This document shows positions 1-4,969 of a stretch of DNA of 5,975 nucleotides, piece after piece; positions within the stretch are counted from its first letter, which is position 1; each line of letters starts with the position of its first letter. Below the pieces are notes generated by a model. That model was not told the DNA's origin. It saw only the letters and a program-made list of their open reading frames with translations, and did no database searches. Made by a program: the position numbers and the translations under genes. Origin of the DNA: Desulfobacterales bacterium (GTDB lineage Bacteria > Desulfobacterota > Desulfobacteria > Desulfobacterales > JAUWMJ01); contig JAUWMJ010000215.1 of NCBI GenBank assembly GCA_030613225.1, positions 1 to 5,975 on the forward strand, read 5' to 3'.

Positions 1-234
1 GGAAAGATCGGGACCTACAGGGCGCTGATCATCGGCATAAGCGATTATAAAGATTCCAGGATTCCGGATCTTGAGACCCCGTTAAACGACGCTAAAACCA
101 TGGCCGGCCTTTTAAAAACAAAATACGGGTTCGTCGTCAAAACCCTGTTGAACCGAAAGGCAACAAGGAAAGCCATTTATAATGCTCTGCGCAATCTTGC
201 AGCCCGGGCCAGACCCCCAACGACAGCGTTTTGA
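1..234 (+). CDS. 5' part of caspase-like (peptidase C14) gene, partial and frameshifted
   Basis: Frame 1 is open from the window edge to a TGA at 232-234 (77 residues; the true start lies outside). It reads as the first half of a caspase-like p20 domain: the hydrophobic first strand YRALIIGISDYKD (residues 6-18), then LETPLNDAKTMAGLLK (24-39) and KYGFVVKTLLNRKATRKAIYNAL in short helices and strands. The fold then continues in frame 3 from about 213 (TPNDSVLIYYAGHG), which gives the expected second strand and the catalytic His. The two frames are therefore one gene, with one base missing (or two gained) around the C5 run at 214-218. I infer a frameshift mutation or a homopolymer sequencing error. 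A programmed -1 shift is possible but the site is not a good slippery heptamer. Domain assignment is confident; the nature of the break is not. Confidence 0.75.
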   Translation, partial: GKIGTYRALIIGISDYKDSRIPDLETPLNDAKTMAGLLKTKYGFVVKTLLNRKATRKAIYNALRNLAARARPPTTAF

Positions 235-1970
235 TCTATTATGCCGGGCACGGGGACCTGGACCGGCAATACGACGACGGGTGGTGGATACCGGTGGATG
301 CAAAAGCGGGAGACCCGGTTACCTATCTTGATAATATACAGGTGCAAAAGGCCATGCGCAGCATGAACGCCCGCCACGTACTTTTGATATCCGATTCCTG
401 CTATTCCGGCTCGCTCTTCGGCCGGGCGAGAGCCATACCTCCGGTGATCAACAGCAGGTATTACTTAGGTCTTTACAATGAGAAAAGTCGGTGGGGAATG
501 ACATCGGGCAATAAAACCCCGGTGGCTGATGACGGAACAGGCGGCCACAGCGTGTTTGCCTATCAGCTTATCAAGGAACTTAGAAAAAACAGCAAAAAAT
601 ACCTTTCTACCCAAGAGCTTTACACGCGAATAGCGCCGATAGTGAGCAACAATTCCGAACAAACCCCCATGTGCCGGCCCATTCGAAACACCGGCGACCA
701 GGGTGGAGAATTTGTCTTTATCGCGTCAAGCGGTGCGGTCGTGTATGCCCCTTCAAAAAGCAAAGCCAGCGCTTTTTTGTCTGTTGAAGCCAATGTCAAA
801 GGGGCCAGGGTCCTTGTGGATGGGCGAGATATCGGTTTAACCGACCTTTCAAGGGTAAAGGTTTCCACCGGAGAGCACCTGGTCAGGGTGGAAAAGGATG
901 GCTACGAAGCATATATAAAACGCATGAATTTTGAAAAAGGCCGCTCAATGTCCATGTTTGTGGTCTTAAACCCCAAATCATCTCCCAAAAGCAGGCTTTA
1001 CATAGACACACAGCCTGGCAGCGCAAAAGTGCGCATACTTAACATCGGGCCAGGGTTCTACCAGGGTATGGACCTTGAGGCCGGGCGATATCATGTTGAG
1101 GTTTCAGCCACGGGCTTTAAAACCAAAACATTATGGGTAAACCTGTCTGCAGGAGAAGACAAGAATCTCGATATCCGTCTTTCGCCTGTATCAGATTCAG
1201 AGTCAGCAGGGAAGTTTACCAACAGCCTCGGTATGGAGTTTGTGTATATTAAACCGGGCACGTTCATGATGGGCAGCCCTTCATCGGAACCGGGCCGTGA
1301 CTCTGACGAGAGGCAGCATCAGGTTACGCTGACAAAGGGATTTTACATGCAGACTGCTGAAGTAACGATAGATCAATGGCGTAGATTTGTAAGCGCCACT
1401 GGATACAGATCCGAGGCTGAAACACAAGGGTGGGCATGGATATGGACTGGTAAAAAATGGGAGAAAGGGAAGGGATATTATTGGGATAAAACAGGGTTTT
1501 CCCAGAATGATAATCAACATGTAACCTGTGTATCATGGAATGATGTCCAGAAGTATATAAGATGGCTGAATAGAAAAGAAGGCAAGATTTATAAATTGCC
1601 CACGGAGGCGGAATGGGAGTATGCGGCACGGGCAGGGAGCACAACGGCTTTTACAAACGGGGGGATATCCGAGACCGGATGCGGCTATGATTCGAATCTG
1701 GATGCCATGGGGTGGTACTGTGGGAATTCAGACAAACGAACTCATCGGGTTGCAGGCAAGAAGCCTAATAGATGGGGGCTGTATGACATGCATGGTAATG
1801 TATGGGAGTGGTGTCAGGACTGGTATGGGAAAAACTATCCGTCCGATTCTGTTATCGATCCAACCGGGCCTTCATCGGGTTCGCTCCGGGTGGGCCGTGG
1901 CGGCAGCTGGAGCAACTTCGCCAGGCGCTGCCGGTCGGCCGTTCGCGGCAATTTTTTATTCAACAATTAG
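231..1970 (+). CDS. Caspase-PEGA-PEGA-FGE-sulfatase-like fusion, candidate DGR target protein (main part)
   Basis: The 579-residue open frame begins at a TTG that is really an internal Leu codon of the gene entering at base 1. Residues 1-165 complete the caspase-like domain, with the catalytic dyad visible: His7 in YYAGHGD and Cys57 in SDSCYSG. Two PEGA-type beta domains follow: about 182-247 (GARVLVDGRDIG, then GEHLVRVEKDGYE) and about 254-318 (LEAGRYHVEVSATGFKTK). Residues 329-579 are an FGE-sulfatase / C-type-lectin-fold domain (NSLGMEFVYIKPGTFMMGS, LPTEAEWEYAARAG, WGLYDMHGNVWEWCQDWY, RGGSW). The canonical first catalytic Cys of aerobic FGE is Asn562, so sulfatase activation is unlikely and a ligand-binding role is more plausible. 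Family knowledge: such modules fused to caspase, kinase or TIR domains are DGR diversification targets; here a sensor arm (FGE) would be coupled to a protease effector. The frame stops at 1968 just short of the usual GFR ending, and the gene is also broken at 214-218, so it may be a pseudogene. Confidence 0.85.
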   Translation: MIYYAGHGDLDRQYDDGWWIPVDAKAGDPVTYLDNIQVQKAMRSMNARHVLLISDSCYSGSLFGRARAIPPVINSRYYLGLYNEKSRWGMTSGNKTPVADDGTGGHSVFAYQLIKELRKNSKKYLSTQELYTRIAPIVSNNSEQTPMCRPIRNTGDQGGEFVFIASSGAVVYAPSKSKASAFLSVEANVKGARVLVDGRDIGLTDLSRVKVSTGEHLVRVEKDGYEAYIKRMNFEKGRSMSMFVVLNPKSSPKSRLYIDTQPGSAKVRILNIGPGFYQGMDLEAGRYHVEVSATGFKTKTLWVNLSAGEDKNLDIRLSPVSDSESAGKFTNSLGMEFVYIKPGTFMMGSPSSEPGRDSDERQHQVTLTKGFYMQTAEVTIDQWRRFVSATGYRSEAETQGWAWIWTGKKWEKGKGYYWDKTGFSQNDNQHVTCVSWNDVQKYIRWLNRKEGKIYKLPTEAEWEYAARAGSTTAFTNGGISETGCGYDSNLDAMGWYCGNSDKRTHRVAGKKPNRWGLYDMHGNVWEWCQDWYGKNYPSDSVIDPTGPSSGSLRVGRGGSWSNFARRCRSAVRGNFLFNN

Positions 1971-2004
1971 GAGCCATGAGGGGTTTAGCCACCCTGGTTT
2001 ATAA
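1887..2004 (+). other. Candidate DGR variable region, including the displaced C-terminus of the caspase-FGE gene
   Basis: From Arg553 (1887) the product reads RV-G-RGGSW-SNF-AR-R-CRSA-V-R-G-NFLFNN. In DGR variable regions of this class the constant islands RGGSW, AR and CRSA are separated by Asn codons in the template that become NNY codons after adenine mutagenesis. Here those slots hold GGC (1893), AGC, AAC and TTC (1911-1919), CGC (1926), GTT (1941), GGC (1947), TTT, TTC and AAC. All are derivable from AAC or AAT by changing only A. The frame stops at TAG 1968, but reading from 1969 in frame 1 gives RSHEGFSHPGL and a TAA at 2002-2004, resembling the usual NNR..xGFR end. One extra T at 1967-1968 explains the break. 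The template repeat is not in the window. Confidence 0.6.
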
Positions 2005-2006
2005 CG

Positions 2007-2117
2007 ATGCCGATTCAGTTTAAGTTTTTTGTTATTTCAGTAAAAATTTGTGAAGAAGCCGAAGCGGATCTGAACCGCTTCATACGCTCCAAAAGTGGAG
2101 TACCGGGAAATCTTTAA
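2007..2117 (+). pseudogene. Stub of a DGR-associated small accessory protein (HRDC-type), truncated
   Basis: ATG at 2007 lies 2 nt after the restored stop (2004) of the variable protein and opens 36 codons in frame 3, ending TAA 2115-2117. The product begins MPIQFKFFVISV and continues EEAEADLNRFIRSKS. From memory this resembles the N-terminus of the roughly 100-residue HRDC-type accessory proteins found between the variable gene and the reverse transcriptase in some DGR cassettes, where one expects a short beta strand, then LNxFLRSHRVL and a REF element. Here the match fails after RSKS; reading frame 1 from 2095 gives VEYREIF, which could be the continuation after a frameshift. I therefore call it an eroded accessory gene, not a functional one. 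It has no convincing ribosome binding site and would rely on coupling to the gene before it. The family assignment rests on recognition of a short segment only. Confidence 0.5.
2061..2100 (+). repeat. Two adjacent small hairpins downstream of the candidate variable region
   Basis: GAAGCGG (2061-2067) pairs perfectly with CCGCTTC (2075-2081) across a 7-nt loop. CTCCA (2087-2091) pairs with TGGAG (2096-2100) across a 4-nt loop. DGR targets often have a stem-loop shortly 3' of the variable region that assists retrohoming, but this pair sits inside the accessory-protein stub, so coding constraint could explain it. Confidence 0.35.
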
Positions 2118-2234
2118 AAACAAAATAACTTGCAATATGATTTTATTTTTCTTCTGCCCGATGTGCTCCACGGGAACGCCCTGCTTGAGGGGTACAAAAG
2201 GGGCGCAGCAAGATTAGCATCCTTGCACAAGCTG
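2118..2234. other. Gene-poor gap after the DGR-type remnant
   Basis: An A+T-rich start (2115-2155) gives way to a more G+C-rich block at 2155-2215. One frame of that block reads LPDVLHGNALLEGYKRGAAR without stops. I do not recognise it, and it shows no similarity to the candidate variable region or to reverse transcriptase motifs. It may be eroded remains of the lost cassette (template repeat flank) or simply intergenic sequence. Confidence 0.3.
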
Positions 2235-2249
2235 TTAGTAGCCCTTTTT
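2196..2249. terminator. Possible bidirectional terminator between convergent units
   Basis: AAAAGGGGC (2196-2204) can pair with GCCCTTTTT (2241-2249), with one bulged G. Inside it, CAGC/GCTG and GCAAG/CTTGC pairs add a branched or interrupted stem. The outer arms supply a U run on both strands (TTTTTATTT on +, CCCCTTTTG on -). The position fits the convergence of the + strand caspase unit and the - strand toxin gene, whose stop codon (2237-2235) lies inside the structure. The stem is interrupted, so this is tentative. Confidence 0.35.
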
Positions 2250-2498
2250 ATTTATCATTCTTTCATATTCATCATGGTTGCCAATCCAAACCCATATAAA
2301 ATCGGAATCATCTTCAACAGCAAGAGCTCTATAATCAAGGCCGATTCTTGCCGACCAAAATTTGCCCACTTTTTTAAAATGGAGAGATGGATGCTTGGGA
2401 TTTTCTTTTAAAAGATCATAACTTTCTTCTGCATGTCTCTTAATAAAGGTGGGCAGACGTTCAAAGTATTTCCAGAAACGAGATGTGGCCTTATGCAT
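2235..2498 (-). CDS. RelE/ParE-like toxin of a type II toxin-antitoxin pair
   Basis: The 87-residue basic protein has the RelE/ParE-type layout: two N-terminal helices (RFWKYFERLPTFIKRHAEES, then YDLLKENPKHPSLHFKKV) followed by the antiparallel sheet FWSARIGLDYRALAVEDD and DFIWVWIGNHDEYERMI. The pattern HPSL.FKKVG.FWS.R.GL.YRALAV and the W.G.HDEY ending are typical of a widespread small ParE-like toxin family in environmental bacteria. The ATG (2498-2496) follows directly on the antitoxin TAG (2501-2499), with an AAGGA motif about 8 nt upstream inside the antitoxin gene, so the two are translationally coupled. The frame is intact and of normal length. Whether it acts as an mRNA interferase or a gyrase poison cannot be read from the sequence. 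Confidence 0.85.
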   Translation of the reverse strand: MHKATSRFWKYFERLPTFIKRHAEESYDLLKENPKHPSLHFKKVGKFWSARIGLDYRALAVEDDSDFIWVWIGNHDEYERMINKKGY

Positions 2499-2699
2499 CT
2501 ATATAGTCCTTAATTTGCCCTTTTCTTTATCTTCGAGAGCTTCTTTCATCAAAAAATCTAGCTTGCCAGACATTGAGTCCTTCTCGATCTGCCTATCCCA
2601 ATTTTTCCAGTCCTTTTCAGAAAACCATTTTCTCAATTGAATAAAATCATTTTCGGGAAGCAATTCGATCTCTTCTTTGATTCTTTTAAGATTTTCCAT
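2499..2699 (-). CDS. Antitoxin partner of the RelE/ParE-like toxin
   Basis: The 66-residue acidic protein lies directly upstream of the toxin, with no intervening base. It reads IEELLPEND-type N-terminal helix (ELLPENDFIQLRKWF), then EKDWKNWDRQIEKDSMSG, then KLDFLMKEALEDKEKGKL. The WD.QIE.DS.SGKLDFL.EEAL pattern recurs in short antitoxins paired with this toxin family; the C-terminal half is the likely toxin-wrapping segment. No helix-turn-helix or ribbon-helix-helix domain is evident to me, so autoregulation by this protein alone is uncertain. The start at 2699 is supported by AGAAAGGA about 8 nt upstream (2708-2715). The hairpin at 2717-2776 sits immediately before that Shine-Dalgarno and would be in the leader or at the promoter. 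Confidence 0.8.
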   Translation of the reverse strand: MENLKRIKEEIELLPENDFIQLRKWFSEKDWKNWDRQIEKDSMSGKLDFLMKEALEDKEKGKLRTI

Positions 2700-2716
2700 T
2701 GTTTAATCCTTTCTCT

Positions 2717-2776
2717 ATTGGGCGTTAACGTGAGGCGCAATGGTGTAGTCCGTTACGCTCCACATCAACGCCTAAT
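2717..2776 (-). repeat. 60-nt imperfect hairpin directly upstream of the antitoxin gene
   Basis: Core arms 2721-2743 and 2750-2772 pair without gaps across a 6-nt loop (TGTAGT). On the - strand, the sense of the TA genes, I count 17 Watson-Crick pairs, 4 G.U pairs and 2 mismatches in 23. Three further A-T pairs extend it outward beyond one mismatch. It ends about 2 nt from the antitoxin Shine-Dalgarno. It could be a leader structure, an operator, or a small mobile palindrome. It resembles an integron attC in size, but the arms lack the AAC...GTT orientation of R''/R' boxes. Confidence 0.55.
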
Positions 2777-2884
2777 TCTTGGAATCTTTGTTCGGGGTTT
2801 TCGAGCAATTTAAAAAGTCCAAGTCAATATCCAAAATAGAACTAATGCTTCGAAATATCTGACATATTCTGACTCCAGTTTCTC
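2725..2884 (-). pseudogene. UPF0489-like coding remnant (weak)
   Basis: On the - strand one frame reads TGVRICQIFRSISS then ILDIDLDF (codons at 2837-2814). ILDIDLDF resembles the N-terminal motif of the UPF0489 family. After that motif a second frame (from about 2811) continues with a plausible protein-like stretch, KLLENPEQRFQELGVDVER, ending at TAA 2727-2725 inside the upstream hairpin. A shift between the two frames is required and no start codon is visible, so if real this is a decayed fragment. The motif is only eight residues long and could be chance. Confidence 0.25.
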
Positions 2885-2956
2885 TGAAAAATTATTCAGA
2901 GCAAGATAACCTGATCTATTATGATAATCTTTGTTATAGTAAAACTCAAGAAACAT
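2810..2956 (-). pseudogene. IS3-family transposase (OrfB) C-terminal remnant
   Basis: A 48-codon frame begins at ATG 2956-2954 and reads MFLEFYYNKDYHNRSGYL then ALNNFSEKLE. This corresponds to the C-terminal signature of IS3-family OrfB integrases (pattern ..IEFYYN..R.HS.LGYL.P..FE..L), with the usual HS.LGY degraded to HNRSGY. The match covers residues 1-28 (about 2956-2873). The remaining residues to the TAA at 2812-2810 are out of pattern. A TAA lies just upstream in the same frame, and no DDE core or terminal repeats are seen, so only a scrap of an element remains. Confidence 0.5.
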
Positions 2957-2958
2957 TT

Positions 2959-3153
2959 ATGAAAAAGCGTAATTATCAACGTGGTAACCGGGACATTAAA
3001 AAACAAAATATCTTACAATATGCTTTCATTTTTAATGGATATCCCGAAGGACTTCCATTGGCTTCAGAACAGACCGGCAGAAAGGTTAAAATCGAGAACT
3101 CGTTGCTGTGCGCAGGCATAGCACTTGAAGACTGTTATAAAAAGATACGGTAA
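2959..3153 (+). CDS. Unrecognised small ORF
   Basis: This is a 64-codon frame from ATG 2959 to TAA. The product is basic at the N-terminus (MKKRNYQRGNRDIKK) and ends with an amphipathic stretch (LLCAGIALEDCYKKIR). I recognise no family, membrane segment or signal peptide. Only a weak AAGAAA lies upstream, and the frame stays open leftward as far as a TGA at 2860-2862. The opposite strand is also open across much of this region. It may be a chance frame or a scrap of a displaced gene. Confidence 0.2.
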   Translation: MKKRNYQRGNRDIKKQNILQYAFIFNGYPEGLPLASEQTGRKVKIENSLLCAGIALEDCYKKIR

Positions 3154-3383
3154 CGCTAACCCATTCTTCTGGGGTGCGTTTGTGTTTATGGGAGAGCCTT
3201 GATTTATTGAAAAGGCACAGTTGTTTTTAAATGAGTAAACCTTTGCCTGGAACTATGAATTGACAAAAATCAAAGTTTTTGGGATTTATTTAAAATAAGT
3301 TACACACATATTGATTTGCCGAAGGGAAAATGGTACCCGTTCATATGCCCATTTGGAACAAAAAAGGTAGCACAATCTCCGTT
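3154..3383. other. Gene-free A+T-rich intergenic stretch
   Basis: No frame of meaningful length on either strand. A TTGACA near 3260 and a small A/T hairpin (CAAAAA/TTTTTG, about 3264-3281) are present, but no good -10 follows at the right spacing and there is no gene to drive. I see nothing else in it. Confidence 0.5.
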
Positions 3384-3494
3384 CTGTAAGCGTTCACAGG
3401 TGCTGCATATGTGCGTGATCAGGGCGACCAGCTATAGTCTGCTATGCGGGTTGCCCTGATCGCGTGCAGATGCGGTGCCTGTGAACGTTTACAG
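3384..3494 (+). repeat. Long palindrome, 46-nt arms with 19-nt loop (possible structured RNA or MITE-like element)
   Basis: Arm 3384-3429 and arm 3449-3494 are reverse complements at 37 of 46 positions with no gaps. Of the 9 differences, 8 are transitions that form G.U pairs if the + strand is transcribed; only position 26 of the stem (A opposite G) is a true mismatch. The loop (3430-3448) contains a GCTAT direct repeat. The outer end carries TGTGAACGTTTACA and TGTAAGCGTTCACA, themselves near-palindromes. The outermost 6 nt overlap the stop codon and last codon of the HD-domain gene on the - strand. No U run follows on the - strand, so it does not look like a canonical terminator. Confidence 0.75.
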
Positions 3495-4268
3495 GTGGCT
3501 TTTCACATAACTGTGTGCTATAGCAACAGCATCCACAATATCCGGGGATTGCGGCAGGGTTGCTTCGATCTGAAATAAATATTTTCGATTTTCAACAGCC
3601 TTAAATGAAGAAGCAAAATTAAGATCAAACACCCAGCTTATCTGCAGAAGCTTAAAGTCATTTAAAGTTTTCAGATCTTCCATATGAGCTATTTTTTTAT
3701 TTATTACTGCTTCAAGAATCCTGCGGGACCAGATAGGTTCGTCAGGAAGATTTAACTCTATGGCAGAGCTCTGGAAATTATCACGCTCATGATAATAATC
3801 TATAACGACTTTCCAGATATCGAGTTTGTCTGCATCCCGTAAAAGGCGCATATAAAAAAGCTCTTTTTCATCTTTAACATCCGGAAGTGATGCAACATTA
3901 TGATATGCAATTGCTTTAGTTATAAGACGCTTTTCATCTCCTGTATTTTCAGAGAGAACTTCATGGGTGGCCATTTGTCTCAAGCTGAGTTTGGCATGGT
4001 TTTCAGAGGCTATATCGCTGAAGGTGCCGTACCTTGCATATTGCTCAAAGCGTCCGATATCATGAAATAAAGCCATGGTTTCTGCAAGCATAAGATCATA
4101 ATCCGACAGCTCCATAGCCTTGCCGATCATGATAATATTTTCACATACACGCTTTGTATGATTTTTTTTCAGCCGTAAAGGATAGTTGTATTCTGAATTA
4201 TCGGTATAGTATCCGGATACGTATTCGTCAAACCAGATTTTCAGGCGATCGAAGTTTTCTTGGTTCAT
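3489..4268 (-). CDS. HD-domain metal-dependent phosphohydrolase
   Basis: The 259-residue soluble protein carries the HD superfamily metal site: His37 (KKNHTKRV), His69-Asp70 (ALFHDIGRFEQ), His91 (ENHAKLS), His123 (AYHN) and Asp145 within RDADKLD. The order H..HD..H..H..D fits a nucleotidase or phosphohydrolase fold. The substrate cannot be inferred; no GYP loop is present, so it is not a classical c-di-GMP HD-GYP enzyme. There is no signal peptide or membrane segment. The start ATG overlaps the stop of the MobB-like gene by 4 nt (ATGA, 4268-4265) and lacks its own Shine-Dalgarno, so translation is presumably coupled to mobB. The stop TAA falls in the outer end of the long palindrome. Family assignment is firm and the function is open. 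Confidence 0.88.
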   Translation of the reverse strand: MNQENFDRLKIWFDEYVSGYYTDNSEYNYPLRLKKNHTKRVCENIIMIGKAMELSDYDLMLAETMALFHDIGRFEQYARYGTFSDIASENHAKLSLRQMATHEVLSENTGDEKRLITKAIAYHNVASLPDVKDEKELFYMRLLRDADKLDIWKVVIDYYHERDNFQSSAIELNLPDEPIWSRRILEAVINKKIAHMEDLKTLNDFKLLQISWVFDLNFASSFKAVENRKYLFQIEATLPQSPDIVDAVAIAHSYVKSHL

Positions 4269-4747
4269 AAATATTTTTTTTCAATAAAGTCGGCAAGTTC
4301 TTCTATCTCTTCCAGGCCGAAGATTGGAACGGAAAGTTTTTGCTGAGTATTTGTAACAAAAGCGATGAGATTGGTGTCACCCGGACAAAGGGGCTTTCTG
4401 TGTTTTTCTGCCCGGAAAACCTCTATTTTGGGTTTGTTCTCCTTTTTAAAACCTTCAGTAATAACAATATTCATGTCAGGGAAATACTTTTCAAGATCGT
4501 CTAAAGTCTCATGGCTTTCATTCTTAACCATTGCAATTTTTCCGACAGAAGCAACAACAACCGTGTCTGCACCGGCCTGCTTGTGCCGCCAGCTGTCTTT
4601 CCCCTTTTTATCGATATCAAACCCCTGGGATGCGTGTTTTATAGTACCTATTTTATAGCCTCGTTTTTTAAGTTCAGCGACCAGTTTTTCTAAAAGGGTT
4701 GTTTTTCCTGATCCTGATTTACCTACTATTGATATAATTTGTGGCAT
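4265..4747 (-). CDS. mobB: MobB-like molybdopterin-guanine dinucleotide biosynthesis adaptor (P-loop GTP-binding)
   Basis: I choose the ATG at 4747, which gives 160 residues starting MPQIISIVGKSGSGKTTLLE, the normal MobB length and N-terminus. The frame stays open to 4843, but those extra 32 codons run into the palindromic repeat and match nothing in the family. Walker A is GKSGSGKTT (residues 9-17). It is followed by TIKHASQGFDIDKKGKDSWRH and QAGADTVVV, the MobB signature, and by the Walker B-like region MNIVITEGFK with IEVFRAE. Known role: MobB assists MobA in attaching GMP to molybdopterin for DMSO-reductase-family enzymes; it is not itself essential. No mobA or moe gene is in the window. 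It is the first gene of a two-gene - strand unit with the HD protein. No clear Shine-Dalgarno precedes 4747. A TATAAT (4756-4751) lies too close to the ATG to serve the full-length product. Confidence 0.85.
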   Translation of the reverse strand: MPQIISIVGKSGSGKTTLLEKLVAELKKRGYKIGTIKHASQGFDIDKKGKDSWRHKQAGADTVVVASVGKIAMVKNESHETLDDLEKYFPDMNIVITEGFKKENKPKIEVFRAEKHRKPLCPGDTNLIAFVTNTQQKLSVPIFGLEEIEELADFIEKKYL

Positions 4748-4789
4748 GGCAATTATACATTTAAGTCGGTTAATTAGTTTACGGTTATT

Positions 4790-4935
4790 AAAATTGATGA
4801 ATTCGTAAAAAGTCGAATTTACCACAGAGAACACGGAGCTCACAGAGATAATTAATTAATAAAACAAGCTATTCTCTGTGTTCTCTGCGAGCTCTGTGGT
4901 GAAAAATGATTTTTTACGACGCCATCAAAATTATG
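4790..4935. repeat. MITE-like palindrome with 9-bp CACAGAG units
   Basis: The outer arms TCGTAAAAA (4803-4811) and TTTTTACGA (4911-4919) are exact reverse complements, with partial complementarity extending outward (GATG...CATC). The inner arms hold three 9-bp units each. Left: ACCACAGAG, AACACGGAG, CTCACAGAG (4821-4847). Right, as reverse complement and listed from the outer end inward (4900-4874): ACCACAGAG, CTCGCAGAG, AACACAGAG. The centre is A+T rich (4848-4873). ACCACAGAG-type palindromes are, to my knowledge, common dispersed elements in environmental bacteria. It occupies the divergent intergenic region between mobB and the YkgJ-type gene. Confidence 0.7.
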
Positions 4936-4969
4936 ATTTCGTTCGAAAAACTAAGTCGCAAAACAAATA

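Noticed and set aside
211..219. Programmed -1 frameshift site in the caspase gene
   Set aside because: The heptamer in frame 1 is A CCC CCA, which does not follow the X XXY YYZ rule, and I see no convincing stimulatory structure; mutation or homopolymer error is simpler.
1281..1644. Antisense and alternative-frame ORFs across the caspase-FGE gene
   Set aside because: They overlap well-supported coding sequence with recognisable domains and have no family features.
2717..2776. Integron attC site upstream of the TA genes
   Set aside because: Size and imperfect pairing fit, but the ends pair as GTT...AAC, not as RYYYAAC...GTTRRRY on either strand, and no integrase or second cassette is seen.
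3384..3494. LacI/CcpA-like operators (TGTAAGCGTTCACA and TGTGAACGTTTACA)
   Set aside because: They are the outer ends of the long palindrome and lie at the 3' end of a gene with no promoter nearby; the operator look is probably a by-product.
3384..3494. Rho-independent terminator of the HD gene
   Set aside because: The stem is far longer than usual and has no U tract immediately after it in the - direction.
4365..4693. + strand ORFs opposite mobB
   Set aside because: Shadows of the mobB frame.
4748..4843. N-terminal extension of MobB (192 residues)
   Set aside because: The extra codons run into the palindromic repeat and are not part of the MobB family; the Met at 4747 precedes the conserved P-loop strand by the normal distance.
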